From Streptomyces sp. NBC_00557 (GTDB lineage Bacteria; Actinomycetota; Actinomycetes; Streptomycetales; Streptomycetaceae), in the NCBI RefSeq assembly GCF_036345995.1, contig NZ_CP107796.1:5456001-5520000 (forward strand): a DNA stretch of 64,000 bases, read 5' to 3'. Positions 35,653 to 45,785 of this stretch are shown here, one piece after another. The translations under genes and the position numbers were made by a program. Every line of letters begins with the position of its first letter. Position 1 is the first letter of the stretch. The notes beneath the pieces are model-generated. The model made no database searches and was not told the origin of the DNA. It saw only the letters and a list, made by a program, of their open reading frames with translations.

Positions 35653-36732
35653 ATGACACAGACACCCACAGCTCACACCCCCGCGCAGGAGCAGGCGAGA
35701 GCGCAGTTCACCGTCCCCGCCCAGCACCCCATGGTGACCGTGCTGGGTTCCGGCGACTCCCTCCTGCGTGTGATCGAGAGGGCCTTCCCGGCGGCCGACA
35801 TCCATGTCCGGGGCAATGAGATCAGCGCGGTCGGCGACCCGGTGGACGTCGCCCTGATCTCGCGCGTGTTCGACGAGATGATGCTGGTGCTCCGCACCGG
35901 GCAGCCGATGACGGAGGACGCAGTGGAACGCTCGATCGCCATGCTCAAGGCGAGCGAGAACGGGACGAGCGACGGGCCCGAGACCCCGGCGCAGGTGCTG
36001 ACGCAGAACATCCTGTCCTCGCGGGGCCGGACCATCCGTCCGAAGACCCTCAACCAGAAGCGGTACGTCGACGCGATCGACAAGCACACCATCGTCTTCG
36101 GCATCGGCCCCGCCGGCACCGGCAAGACCTATCTGGCCATGGCCAAGGCCGTGCAGGCCCTGCAGTCCAAGCAGGTCAACCGGATCATCCTCACCCGGCC
36201 CGCGGTGGAGGCGGGGGAGCGGCTCGGCTTCCTGCCCGGCACGCTCTACGAGAAGATCGACCCCTACCTGCGCCCGCTGTACGACGCGCTGCACGACATG
36301 ATCGACCCGGACTCCATCCCGCGGCTGATGGCGGCGGGGACGATCGAGGTCGCGCCGCTCGCGTACATGCGCGGCCGGACCCTCAACGACGCCTTCATCA
36401 TCCTGGACGAGGCCCAGAACACGAGCCCCGAACAGATGAAGATGTTCCTCACCCGCCTCGGTTTCGACTCCAAGATCGTGATCACCGGCGACGTGACGCA
36501 GGTCGACCTGCCGGGCGGGCAGAAGTCCGGTCTGCGCCAGGTGCAGGAGATCCTCGAAGGGGTCGAGGACGTCCATTTCTCCCGGCTGTCGTCCCACGAT
36601 GTCGTACGGCACAAGCTGGTGGGCCGTATCGTCGACGCGTACGAGAAGTACGACAGCCAGTACGGCACCGAGAACGGCGCGCACAAGAGCGGTCGTGCCA
36701 AGACCGGCGCCAAGGGCTCCAAGGGGAAGTAG
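35653..36732 (+). CDS. phoH: PhoH-like ATPase
   Basis: A 359-residue PhoH protein. A KH-like N-terminal domain is followed by a P-loop ATPase with Walker A GPAGTGKT (about 151-158), [15 protein letters not shown] and Walker [10 protein letters not shown], then [10 protein letters not shown]. The C terminus is basic and disordered ([18 protein letters not shown]). PhoH proteins are RNA-associated ATPases, often paired with YbeY, whose gene follows by 12 bp. A DNA-damage-type promoter motif lies upstream. Confidence 0.95.
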   Translation: MTQTPTAHTPAQEQARAQFTVPAQHPMVTVLGSGDSLLRVIERAFPAADIHVRGNEISAVGDPVDVALISRVFDEMMLVLRTGQPMTEDAVERSIAMLKASENGTSDGPETPAQVLTQNILSSRGRTIRPKTLNQKRYVDAIDKHTIVFGIGPAGTGKTYLAMAKAVQALQSKQVNRIILTRPAVEAGERLGFLPGTLYEKIDPYLRPLYDALHDMIDPDSIPRLMAAGTIEVAPLAYMRGRTLNDAFIILDEAQNTSPEQMKMFLTRLGFDSKIVITGDVTQVDLPGGQKSGLRQVQEILEGVEDVHFSRLSSHDVVRHKLVGRIVDAYEKYDSQYGTENGAHKSGRAKTGAKGSKGK

Positions 36733-36744
36733 ACCAGCACGACC

Positions 36745-37242
36745 ATGTCGATCGACGTCAACAACGAGTCCGGCACCGAGGTCGACGAGCAGGCGATCCT
36801 CGACATCGCCCGCTACGCGCTCGCGCGGATGCGCATCCACCCGCTCTCCGAGCTCTCGGTGATCGTCGTGGACGCCGACGCCATGGAGCAGCTGCACGTG
36901 CAGTGGATGGACCTGCCCGGGCCCACCGATGTCATGTCGTTCCCGATGGACGAGCTGCGGCCCCCGTCCAAGGACGACGACGAGCCGCCGCAGGGGCTGC
37001 TCGGCGACATCGTGCTGTGCCCGGAGGTCGCCAGGAAACAGGGCGAGGAAGCCCCGACCCGGCACTCCATGGACGAGGAGCTGCAGCTGCTCACCGTCCA
37101 CGGGGTGCTGCACCTGCTCGGCTACGACCACGAGGAGCCCGACGAGAAGGCCGAGATGTTCGGGCTGCAGGCCGCCATCGTGGACGGGTGGCGGGCCGAG
37201 CGCGGGCTGACCGGGCCCTCCCCGGCGCCGACCGTCTCGTAA
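36745..37242 (+). CDS. ybeY: endoribonuclease YbeY (rRNA maturation)
   Basis: A 165-residue zinc metalloprotein needed for 16S rRNA 3' maturation and ribosome quality control. The family signature [11 protein letters not shown] is intact at residues 119-129, with the preceding MSFPMDE and [10 protein letters not shown] segments. It is the second gene of the phoH operon (12-bp gap) and is followed 9 bp later by the CorC-type gene, the classic phoH-ybeY-corC order. Confidence 0.95.
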   Translation: MSIDVNNESGTEVDEQAILDIARYALARMRIHPLSELSVIVVDADAMEQLHVQWMDLPGPTDVMSFPMDELRPPSKDDDEPPQGLLGDIVLCPEVARKQGEEAPTRHSMDEELQLLTVHGVLHLLGYDHEEPDEKAEMFGLQAAIVDGWRAERGLTGPSPAPTVS

Positions 37243-37251
37243 GCGGCCCGC

Positions 37252-38553
37252 ATGTCTCCGCAGATCGTGATCGGCGCGATCGCGCTGGTCGTCGTCGCCT
37301 GGCTCGCCGCCTGCGCGGAGGCGGGCATCGCCCGCATCTCCAGCTTCCGGGCCGAGGAGGCCGTCAAGTCGGGGCGGCGCGGCAGTGCCAAGCTCGCCCA
37401 GATCGCCGCCGACCCCACCCGCTATCTCAACGTGGCCCTGCTGGTCCGCGTCGCCTGCGAGATGGCGGCCGCGGCCCTGGTGACGTACGCCTGCCTGGAG
37501 GAGTTCCCCGCCACCTGGCAGGCCCTGCTCACCGCCATCGCGGTCATGGTCCTGGTGTCGTACGTCGCCGTGGGCGTCTCCCCGCGCACCATCGGCCGCC
37601 AGCACCCGCTGAACACCGCGACCGCGGCGGCGTACGTGCTGCTGCCGCTCGCCCGGATCATGGGGCCCGTCCCGTCGCTGCTCATCCTCATCGGCAACGC
37701 CCTCACCCCCGGCAAGGGCTTCCGGCACGGCCCGTTCGCCTCCGAGGCCGAACTGCGCGCGCTGGTCGACCTCGCCGAGAAGGAGTCGCTGATCGAGGAC
37801 GAGGAGCGCCGCATGGTGCACTCGGTGTTCGAACTGGGCGACACCCTCGTCCGCGAGGTCATGGTGCCGCGCACCGACCTGGTCACCATCGAGCGCTTCA
37901 AGACCATCCGGCAGGCCCTCACCCTCGCCCTGCGCTCCGGCTTCTCCCGGATCCCGGTCACCGGCGAGAGCGAGGACGACATCGTCGGGATCGTGTACCT
38001 GAAGGACCTGGTCCGCAAGACGCACATCAGCCGGGAGGCGGAGAGCGACCTGGTCTCCACCGCGATGCGGCCCGCCGTCTTCGTGCCGGACACCAAGAAC
38101 GCCGGCGACCTGCTGCGCGAGATGCAGAAGGAACGCAACCACGTCGCCGTCGTCATCGACGAGTACGGCGGCACCGCCGGCATCGTCACCATCGAGGACA
38201 TCCTCGAGGAGATCGTCGGCGAGATCACCGACGAGTACGACCGGGAGCTCCCGCCCGTCGTCGAGCTCGGCGACGACCGCTACCGGGTCACCGCCCGCCT
38301 CGACATCACCGACCTGGGCGAGCTGTACGGCCTGGAGGAGTACGACGACGAGGACGTGGAGACCGTCGGCGGCCTGCTCGCCAAGGCCCTCGGCCGCGTG
38401 CCCATCGCCGGCGCGTCCGCCGAGGTCGAACTCCCCGACGAGCGCCGGCTGAAACTGACCGCGGAGGCCGCCGCCGGACGCCGGAACAAGATCGTCACGG
38501 TCCTGGTGGAACCAGTCCCCGTGCCGGTCGCCGAGGAGGAGACGGCCGAGTGA
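37252..38553 (+). CDS. CNNM/CorC-type transporter-associated protein with CBS domains
   Basis: A 433-residue membrane protein of the hemolysin C/CorC family. The N-terminal DUF21 (CNNM) domain has about four helices to residue 160. A pair of CBS domains follows, with VMVPRTDLVTIE (about 203-214) and VVIDEYGGTAGIVTIEDIL (about 302-320). The C-terminal CorC_HlyC domain completes the protein. The family is implicated in divalent-cation, mainly Mg, efflux. It overlaps the YjbR gene by 4 bp (GTGA at 38550-38553). Confidence 0.9.
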   Translation: MSPQIVIGAIALVVVAWLAACAEAGIARISSFRAEEAVKSGRRGSAKLAQIAADPTRYLNVALLVRVACEMAAAALVTYACLEEFPATWQALLTAIAVMVLVSYVAVGVSPRTIGRQHPLNTATAAAYVLLPLARIMGPVPSLLILIGNALTPGKGFRHGPFASEAELRALVDLAEKESLIEDEERRMVHSVFELGDTLVREVMVPRTDLVTIERFKTIRQALTLALRSGFSRIPVTGESEDDIVGIVYLKDLVRKTHISREAESDLVSTAMRPAVFVPDTKNAGDLLREMQKERNHVAVVIDEYGGTAGIVTIEDILEEIVGEITDEYDRELPPVVELGDDRYRVTARLDITDLGELYGLEEYDDEDVETVGGLLAKALGRVPIAGASAEVELPDERRLKLTAEAAAGRRNKIVTVLVEPVPVPVAEEETAE

Positions 38554-38909
38554 CCCCTCAGGAGCTGCGCGCCTTCTGCCTGTCCTTCAACGCGGCCGTG
38601 GAGGACTTCCCGTTCAACCCGGAGACCTCCGTCTTCAAGGTGCTGGGCAGGATGTTCGCCCTCACCGCCCTGGACGCGCGGCCCCTGACGGTCAACCTCA
38701 AGTGCGACCCGGAGGACGCGATCCGGCTCCGGGCCGAGCACGAGGGCCTGATCGTCCCCGGCTGGCACATGAACAAACGGCACTGGAACACCGTGACGGT
38801 GGCCGGCGGGCTGCCGGACCGGCTGGTCGGAGAGCTGATCGAGGACTCCTACGACCTGGTCGTCGCCGGCCTGCCCCGGGCGGAGCGGCTGCGGCTGGAC
38901 CGGCCGTGA
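38550..38909 (+). CDS. MmcQ/YjbR family protein
   Basis: A 119-residue protein with the CyaY-like fold of YjbR. Family features are an early conserved aromatic/acidic stretch (AAVEDFPFN), VFKVLGRMFAL, LKCDPEDAIRLRAEH and the C-terminal HMNKRHWNTV followed by IEDSYDLV. DNA binding has been proposed for the family; the function is unproven. It is translationally coupled to the CorC-type gene, closing the phoH operon. Confidence 0.88.
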   Translation: MTPQELRAFCLSFNAAVEDFPFNPETSVFKVLGRMFALTALDARPLTVNLKCDPEDAIRLRAEHEGLIVPGWHMNKRHWNTVTVAGGLPDRLVGELIEDSYDLVVAGLPRAERLRLDRP

Positions 38910-38952
38910 ATCCGGTTGCCCGGCGCGGCCCGCACGCGGTCGGATCTCCCGT

Positions 38953-39972
38953 ATGACGATCAGGTATCCGCGCCCGCTGCGCCCCGGTGACCGTATAGGT
39001 GTGACCTCCCCGTCCAGCGGGGTGGCCGAGAAGATGCGCGCCCGCCTCGACGTGGCGCTCCGCGACCTCGAGCAGCGCGGATACGAGGTGGTCGTCGGCC
39101 GGTGCATGGACGGCTCGACGCACGTCAGCGCCCCGGCCGCCGACCGCGCCGCCGAGCTGACCGCGATGCTGACCGACCCGGCGATCCGGGCGGTGGTGCC
39201 CCCGTGGGGCGGCGAGACCGCGATCGACCTGCTCCCGCTGCTCGACTTCGAGGCGATCGGACGGGCCGAGCCGACCTGGGTCGTCGGCTACTCGGACATG
39301 TCCACGATCCTCACCCCGCTGACCCTGCTCACCGGGGTCGCGACCGTCCACGGCAACAACCTGATGGAGACCCCCTACCGGACGCCCGAGGGCCTCATGT
39401 CCTGGCTCGACATCGTCACGGCCCCGCAGGGCGAGCCGCTCACGCAGGAGCCGCCCGGCCGGTACCGGACCGCTCGCTTCGACGACTTCGTCGGACACCC
39501 GGAGGTCCGCGACTTCACCCTCGACGCCGAGGGCGGCTGGACCCGGCTGGACGGCGACGGGGACGTGGACGTCGAGGGCCGGCTGATCGGCGGCTGCGTC
39601 GAGACCGTCGGTCCCCTGGCCGGCACCCCGTACCTCGACACCTCCCGGTTCGCCGGGGACGAGCCGCTGCTCGTGTACGTCGAGGCCTGCGAGGACAACG
39701 CCTTCACCATCTGCCGCCAGCTGCACGGCATGCGGCTCGCCGGGTTCTTCGACCGGGCCGCCGCCGTTCTCGTCGGCCGCACCCACGCCCCCGACAGCCC
39801 CACCCTCACCCAGCACGAGGCCGTCCTGGACGCGCTCGGCCCGCTCGGGGTTCCGGTCGTCGCCGGCGTCGAGTGCGGGCATGTCGCGCCGTACCTTCCC
39901 CTGGTCAACGGCGCGCGCGGCCGTGTGGTGCACACGGCCGCGCGGAGCGGGATCGTTCAGACCCTGGACTGA
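38953..39972 (+). CDS. S66 family LD-carboxypeptidase
   Basis: A 339-residue S66 serine peptidase. The nucleophile is Ser114 in VGYSDMST, with the Glu likely in YVEACEDN and the His in GRTHAPDS. The family includes LdcA (peptidoglycan tetrapeptide recycling) and MccF (microcin C immunity). No signal peptide is visible, so it is cytoplasmic. This version resembles the MccF-like branch of Gram-positives more than E. coli LdcA, but the substrate cannot be decided. The 3' end overlaps the convergent MFS gene by 16 bp. Confidence 0.85.
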   Translation: MTIRYPRPLRPGDRIGVTSPSSGVAEKMRARLDVALRDLEQRGYEVVVGRCMDGSTHVSAPAADRAAELTAMLTDPAIRAVVPPWGGETAIDLLPLLDFEAIGRAEPTWVVGYSDMSTILTPLTLLTGVATVHGNNLMETPYRTPEGLMSWLDIVTAPQGEPLTQEPPGRYRTARFDDFVGHPEVRDFTLDAEGGWTRLDGDGDVDVEGRLIGGCVETVGPLAGTPYLDTSRFAGDEPLLVYVEACEDNAFTICRQLHGMRLAGFFDRAAAVLVGRTHAPDSPTLTQHEAVLDALGPLGVPVVAGVECGHVAPYLPLVNGARGRVVHTAARSGIVQTLD

Positions 39973-41390
39973 CCCCGGCGCAGGCCCAGTCCGACCAGGA
40001 CGGCGGCGGCGAGGACCACGCCCGCGTCCAGGGCGAGGACCGTGTGGACGCCGCTCAGCAGGTCGCCGGAGGTGGTGGCCAGCACACCCAGCAGCGGGAT
40101 GCCGACCGTGATGCCGACCTGCTGGGTGGAGGTCACCAGCCCGGTGGCGAGGCCCTGCTCCTCGTCGGGGACGCCCGAGGTGACGGTCAGGCCGTACGAG
40201 ATGATCGCGCCCAGGTGGCACATGCTGGCCAGGGACACGGCGGCCGTGGCGAGCCACACCGACCAGGTGTGGGCGTTCAGCAGGAGCAGCGTCGCGATCA
40301 GCGCGCCCTGGCCGGTCAGCGAGCCGACCAGGGTGCGGCGGGCGCCGAAGCGGCCGATCACCTTCGGGGCGAGGGTGCCGGCGACCGCCGACAGCACGCC
40401 CTGGACGCCGAAGACCAGGCCCGTCTCGAAGGCCGACAGGCGCAGGATCTCCTGCAGGTACAGGGTCAGCACGAAGACCACCGTCGACATCATCGAGAAG
40501 GTCACCAGGCCGCCCACGTTGCCCCAGGCCACCGTGCGGCGGCGCAGCATCGGCAGCGAGACCAGCGGGGCGGCCGTACGGGACTCGACGACCGTGAACG
40601 CGGCCAGCAGGAGCAGACCGGCGACCAGGGTGGTGACGACGTCGGCGCGGGCGAAGCCGTGGTCCGCGGCCGTGGACAGGGCGTAGATCAGGGACAGCAG
40701 GCCGGCGGTCACGGTGACCGCGCCGGGCACGTCCAGGCGCGGCCGCTCCGGGGTGCGCGACTCCGGCAGCAGGCCCGGCGCCAGCGGCAGCACGATCAGC
40801 GCGAACACCGACAGCAGGGCCATCGTGGAGCGCCAGCCGAACGCGTCCGTCAGCACACCGCCCGCGACCATGCCGACGGTGAAGCCCAGCGACAGCAGCG
40901 TGCCGGAGATGCCGAGGGCACGGTCGCGGGCCGGGCCCTCGGGGAAGGTGGTGGTCAGCAGGGACATGCCGGTCGGGACGATCGCCGCCGCGCCGAGGCC
41001 CTGCAGGGCGCGTCCGGTGAGGAAGGACGCCGGGTCCCAGGCCAGGGTGGCCAGCAGCGAGGCCGCCCCGAACAGGGCCAGGCCGGCCAGGAACAGCTTC
41101 CGGCGGCCGAACAGGTCGCCGATGCGGCCGAAGAGCAGCAGGAACCCGCCGGAGGGCAGCGCGAACGCGGTGACCCCCCACTGCAGGGCCGAGCGGCTCA
41201 TGCCGAGGTCGGCGCCGAGTTCGGGCAGCGCCACGTTCAGCACGGAGAAGTCCAGCGCGACCATGAACTGGGCGGCGCACAGGACGAACAGGACGAGCTT
41301 GTCACGCGTCGACAACCGGGGTGGCCGGGGTGTGCCGAGCGTCGTGCCCGTGGAGGTCGGGGTGGTCGGGGTGGTGGTGTCGATCGCCAT
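39957..41390 (-). CDS. DHA2-type MFS drug exporter
   Basis: A 477-residue transporter with about 14 hydrophobic helices. Characteristic elements are helix 1 FVLCAAQFMVALDFSVLNVA, the motif GRIGDLFGRRKLF after helix 2 and the motif C-like LSLGFTVGMVAGGVL. Such proteins expel drugs or antibiotics with proton exchange. The ATG at 41390 was chosen; an upstream frame reaches 41474. It diverges from an XRE regulator across a 103-bp region with a 17-bp palindrome, which suggests local regulation. Confidence 0.9.
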   Translation of the reverse strand: MAIDTTTPTTPTSTGTTLGTPRPPRLSTRDKLVLFVLCAAQFMVALDFSVLNVALPELGADLGMSRSALQWGVTAFALPSGGFLLLFGRIGDLFGRRKLFLAGLALFGAASLLATLAWDPASFLTGRALQGLGAAAIVPTGMSLLTTTFPEGPARDRALGISGTLLSLGFTVGMVAGGVLTDAFGWRSTMALLSVFALIVLPLAPGLLPESRTPERPRLDVPGAVTVTAGLLSLIYALSTAADHGFARADVVTTLVAGLLLLAAFTVVESRTAAPLVSLPMLRRRTVAWGNVGGLVTFSMMSTVVFVLTLYLQEILRLSAFETGLVFGVQGVLSAVAGTLAPKVIGRFGARRTLVGSLTGQGALIATLLLLNAHTWSVWLATAAVSLASMCHLGAIISYGLTVTSGVPDEEQGLATGLVTSTQQVGITVGIPLLGVLATTSGDLLSGVHTVLALDAGVVLAAAVLVGLGLRRGQSRV

Positions 41391-41440
41391 GCGTCGAGCT
41401 TCGGGCGCCCGGAATACCGGTGGGGAGTCGGAACTTATGG

Positions 41441-41457
41441 TGGTGGTGGCACCACCA
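41441..41457. promoter_or_regulatory. 17-bp palindrome in the MFS/XRE divergent region
   Basis: TGGTGGTG-G-CACCACCA is a perfect inverted repeat centred at 41449, between the divergent starts at 41390 and 41494. It is a good candidate operator for the XRE regulator. Confidence 0.5.
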
Positions 41458-41493
41458 GACACGGGGACCGTCACGACGGGGGAGGAGCGGCAC

Positions 41494-42372
41494 GTGCCCG
41501 CTGCCGAGGCGACACGGAGTCAACGACGCGAGGAACTGCGCGAGTTCCTGATCAGCCGGCGGGCCCGGGTCAGCCCCGAGGAGGCCGGACTGCCCATGGG
41601 CGGCGGCCGGCGCCGCACGCCCGGACTGCGCCGGGAGGAGGTCGCCGTGCTGGCCGGGGTGGGCGCCTCCTGGTACCAGTGGCTGGAGCAGGGCCGGGAG
41701 ATCTCCGTCTCCCCGCAGGTGCTGGACGCCGTCGCGCGGGTGCTGCGGCTGAGCGACGCCGAGCGCCGGCATCTGTACCTGCTGGCCGGAATGAACCCGC
41801 CGGCGCCCGAAGTGGCCCCGGACAAGCGGGACATGTGCGACGGGCTGCGGCGGCTGATCGACACGTGGATGCCGTATCCGGCGCACATCATGGACCTGTA
41901 CTACAACTGCGTGATGTACAACGACGCGGCCGCGATCGTGCTCGGCATGCGGCCGGACATCACGCAGAACTGCCTCGTCGACTTCTTCACCGACCCGCTG
42001 TACCGTGCGCGCAGCCACAGCTGGGAGCGGAACGCGCGCACGGTCGTGGCGCAGTTCCGGGCGGCGTGTGCGGCGCGGCCGGACGACGAGGGGTTCCAGG
42101 CGGTGCTCGCGGAGGTGAGCGAGGCCAGCGCCGAGTTCCGGGAGATGTGGGCCGAGCGGGACATCGAGGACCAGGGGCAGATCCGCAAGGAACTGGAGCA
42201 TCCGCTGGCCGGGCTGCTGGTGGTGGAGTCGACGGTGCTGAAGGTGCCGGCCCGGCCCGATCTGATGATCGTGCTGCACACTCCGCTGGACGAGGCGGAC
42301 ACCGCGGAGAAGCTGGAGTGGCTGGCGTCTCCGGAGGGACGGCGGGGCGCGATGTATCCCGTGGCGGGGTGA
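41494..42372 (+). CDS. XRE-family regulator with MmyB-like ligand domain
   Basis: A 292-residue regulator. The N-terminal helix-turn-helix has RTPGLRREEVAVLAGVGASW followed by YQWLEQGR (about 41-68). The C-terminal MmyB-like PAS/ligand-binding domain includes YYNCVMYNDAAAIVLG and the closing HTPLDEADTAEKLEWLAS. These proteins commonly control a neighbouring divergent dehydrogenase or transporter, here the DHA2 exporter. The GTG at 41494 follows GGAGGAG (41481-41487) with ideal spacing. Confidence 0.88.
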   Translation: MPAAEATRSQRREELREFLISRRARVSPEEAGLPMGGGRRRTPGLRREEVAVLAGVGASWYQWLEQGREISVSPQVLDAVARVLRLSDAERRHLYLLAGMNPPAPEVAPDKRDMCDGLRRLIDTWMPYPAHIMDLYYNCVMYNDAAAIVLGMRPDITQNCLVDFFTDPLYRARSHSWERNARTVVAQFRAACAARPDDEGFQAVLAEVSEASAEFREMWAERDIEDQGQIRKELEHPLAGLLVVESTVLKVPARPDLMIVLHTPLDEADTAEKLEWLASPEGRRGAMYPVAG

Positions 42373-42374
42373 CG

Positions 42375-42458
42375 TGCACCTCGTGACCGGGTGACGCGAC
42401 CCCGTGACGGGGCGACGCGACCCCGTGACGGGGCGATGCGACCCCGTGGCGGGGGCGG
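42375..42458 (+). repeat. 21-bp tandem repeat, four copies, each with a hairpin
   Basis: Units at 42375 (degenerate), 42396, 42417 and 42438. The clean unit is GCGACCCCGTGACGGGGCGAC. Each good unit holds the palindrome CCCCGT-G-ACGGGG. They begin directly after the XRE stop codon and may act as a terminator. Confidence 0.8.
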
Positions 42459-42485
42459 CGGAGCGGTGCTTCGTATGCTCGGGGC

Positions 42486-42839
42486 ATGACCGAGAGCAAC
42501 GCGCTTGATCCCGAGGACCGCAAGATCGTGACCCTGGCCCGTTCCGCGCGGGTCCGCAACGGGGTGCCGGAGGGGGCGGCCGTACGGGACGACACCGGGC
42601 GCACCTATGTCGCCGGGACGGTGTCGCTGCGCTCGCTGGAGCTGAGCGCGCTGCGGACCGCCGTGGCCATGGCGGTGGCGTCCGGGGCCGCGTCGCTGGA
42701 GGCGGCGGCGCTGGTGACGGAGGCGGAGTCCGTGCCGGCGGAGGACCTGGCCGCGGTCGCCGACCTCGGCGGAGCGGGGACGCCGGTGCTGCTGGCCGGG
42801 CCGGACGGAGCGGTACGGGCGACCGTCTCCGCCGGCTGA
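42486..42839 (+). CDS. cytidine-deaminase-like protein lacking the zinc site
   Basis: A 117-residue protein of the size and layout of homotetrameric cytidine deaminases (LARSARVRNGVPEGAAVRDD, then an ordered helix and VLLAGPDG). The catalytic CAE and PCxxC zinc motifs are replaced: the expected Cys-Ala-Glu segment reads LELSALRTAVAMAV and no cysteine occurs anywhere. It is therefore probably not a deaminase. TATGCT at 42474-42479 ends 6 nt before the ATG. In other Streptomyces this gene also sits near era. Confidence 0.75.
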   Translation: MTESNALDPEDRKIVTLARSARVRNGVPEGAAVRDDTGRTYVAGTVSLRSLELSALRTAVAMAVASGAASLEAAALVTEAESVPAEDLAAVADLGGAGTPVLLAGPDGAVRATVSAG

Positions 42840-42940
42840 GGTGAGGCGGCGCCGACCGCGAACGCCCACTTCATCACGCTGCCGTGGCCGCTCGTGGCGC
42901 CGGCGTTCCCCGCGGGCGCGGCGTCACGGCGTGCCGTGGG

Positions 42941-44614
<1,674 letters not shown>

Positions 44615-44634
44615 TCAGAGGGTCACCGGTGAGC

Positions 44635-44672
44635 GTTTCCGGTTGCGTACGGGTGTGTTTCCGTGACGTTTC
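44635..44672 (-). promoter_or_regulatory. GlnR-like box upstream of amtB
   Basis: On the minus strand four 5-mers at exact 11-bp spacing read GAAAC, GAAAC, GTACG, GAAAC. The GlnR consensus is gTnAc-n6-GaAAc repeated twice. Three GAAAC half sites in register are a good match and one GTnAC half is partial. This suggests nitrogen-limitation control of amtB-glnK. Confidence 0.5.
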
Positions 44673-44771
44673 ATTGCCTGAGGGTTACCGAAACCTCACA
44701 GCCTGGTGCGGCCCGGGAGACGGGGGCCGTACGGTACGGGGCGGCCCTGTGGATCAGGGACAATGAACGGC

Positions 44772-45725
44772 ATGAGCGTTCGCACCCCGTCATCCGAACA
44801 GCCGGCCGAGACCGTCCACCGCGCCGGCTTCGCCTGCTTCGTGGGCCGCCCCAACGCGGGCAAGTCCACCCTCACGAACGCTCTGGTCGGGCAGAAGGTG
44901 GCGATCACGTCCAACCGGCCGCAGACCACCCGGCACACCGTACGCGGCATCGTGCACCGCCCCGACGCCCAGCTGATCCTGGTCGACACCCCGGGCCTGC
45001 ACAAGCCGCGCACGCTGCTCGGCGAGCGGCTGAACGACGTGGTGCGCACGACGTGGGCCGAGGTCGACGTGATCGGCTTCTGCCTGCCCGCCGACCAGAA
45101 GATCGGTCCCGGCGACCGCTTCATCGCCAAGGAACTCGCCGGGATCAAGAAGACGCCGAAGGTCGCGATCGTCACCAAGACCGACCTGGTGGACCCGAAG
45201 GCCCTCGCCGAGCAGCTGATCGCCGTCGACCAGCTCGGCAAGGAGCTGGGCATCGAGTGGGCGGAGATCGTCCCGGTGTCGGCGGTCGGTGCCAAGCAGG
45301 TGGACCTGCTGGCCGACCTCCTGATCCCGCTTCTGCCCGAGGGACCGGCGCTGTACCCGGAGGGCGACCTCACGGACGAGCCCGAGCAGGTGATGGTGGC
45401 CGAGCTGATCCGCGAGGCCGCGCTGGAGGGCGTGCGCGACGAGCTGCCGCACTCCATCGCCGTGGTCGTGGAGGAGATGCTCCCGCGCGAGGACCGCCCC
45501 GCCGACCGGCCGCTGCTGGACATCCACGCCAACGTCTACATCGAGCGCCCCAGCCAGAAGGGCATCATCATCGGCCCCAAGGGCAAGCGCCTGAAGGAGG
45601 TCGGCATCAAGTCCCGCAAACACATCGAGGCTCTCCTCGGTACACCGGTCTTCCTGGACCTCCACGTCAAGGTCGCCAAGGACTGGCAGCGGGACCCGAA
45701 GCAGCTGCGGAGGCTGGGTTTCTGA
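44772..45725 (+). CDS. era: GTPase Era
   Basis: A 317-residue GTPase with a C-terminal KH domain that binds 16S rRNA 3' end and assists 30S maturation. G1 is GRPNAGKST (25-33), then NRPQTTRH, VDTPGLH (G3), TKTD (G4) and VSAVGA (G5). The KH segment has IIIGPKGKRLKEVGIKSRK. The start at ATG 44772 is favoured over 44763; GACAAT at 44759-44764 ends 7 nt before it, so the transcript may be leaderless. It diverges from amtB. Confidence 0.96.
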   Translation: MSVRTPSSEQPAETVHRAGFACFVGRPNAGKSTLTNALVGQKVAITSNRPQTTRHTVRGIVHRPDAQLILVDTPGLHKPRTLLGERLNDVVRTTWAEVDVIGFCLPADQKIGPGDRFIAKELAGIKKTPKVAIVTKTDLVDPKALAEQLIAVDQLGKELGIEWAEIVPVSAVGAKQVDLLADLLIPLLPEGPALYPEGDLTDEPEQVMVAELIREAALEGVRDELPHSIAVVVEEMLPREDRPADRPLLDIHANVYIERPSQKGIIIGPKGKRLKEVGIKSRKHIEALLGTPVFLDLHVKVAKDWQRDPKQLRRLGF

Positions 45726-45785
45726 GTGCTCGGTTCCCGGCCGGCCGGCTTCTGAGGCGCTTTCCGGGGGCGGGCGCAGGCCGGG

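Noticed and set aside
41412..41437. sigma-R-like GGAAT-N18-CTT near the XRE/MFS promoter
   Set aside because: The -10 should be GTT; the fit is partial and a single occurrence is weak.
42375..42458. CRISPR-like spacing of repeats
   Set aside because: Units are directly tandem without spacers and only 21 bp; no cas genes are present.
45726..45785. CCGGCCGGCCGG as a terminator between era and the XRE gene
   Set aside because: Self-complementary run with no loop or tract; not convincing.
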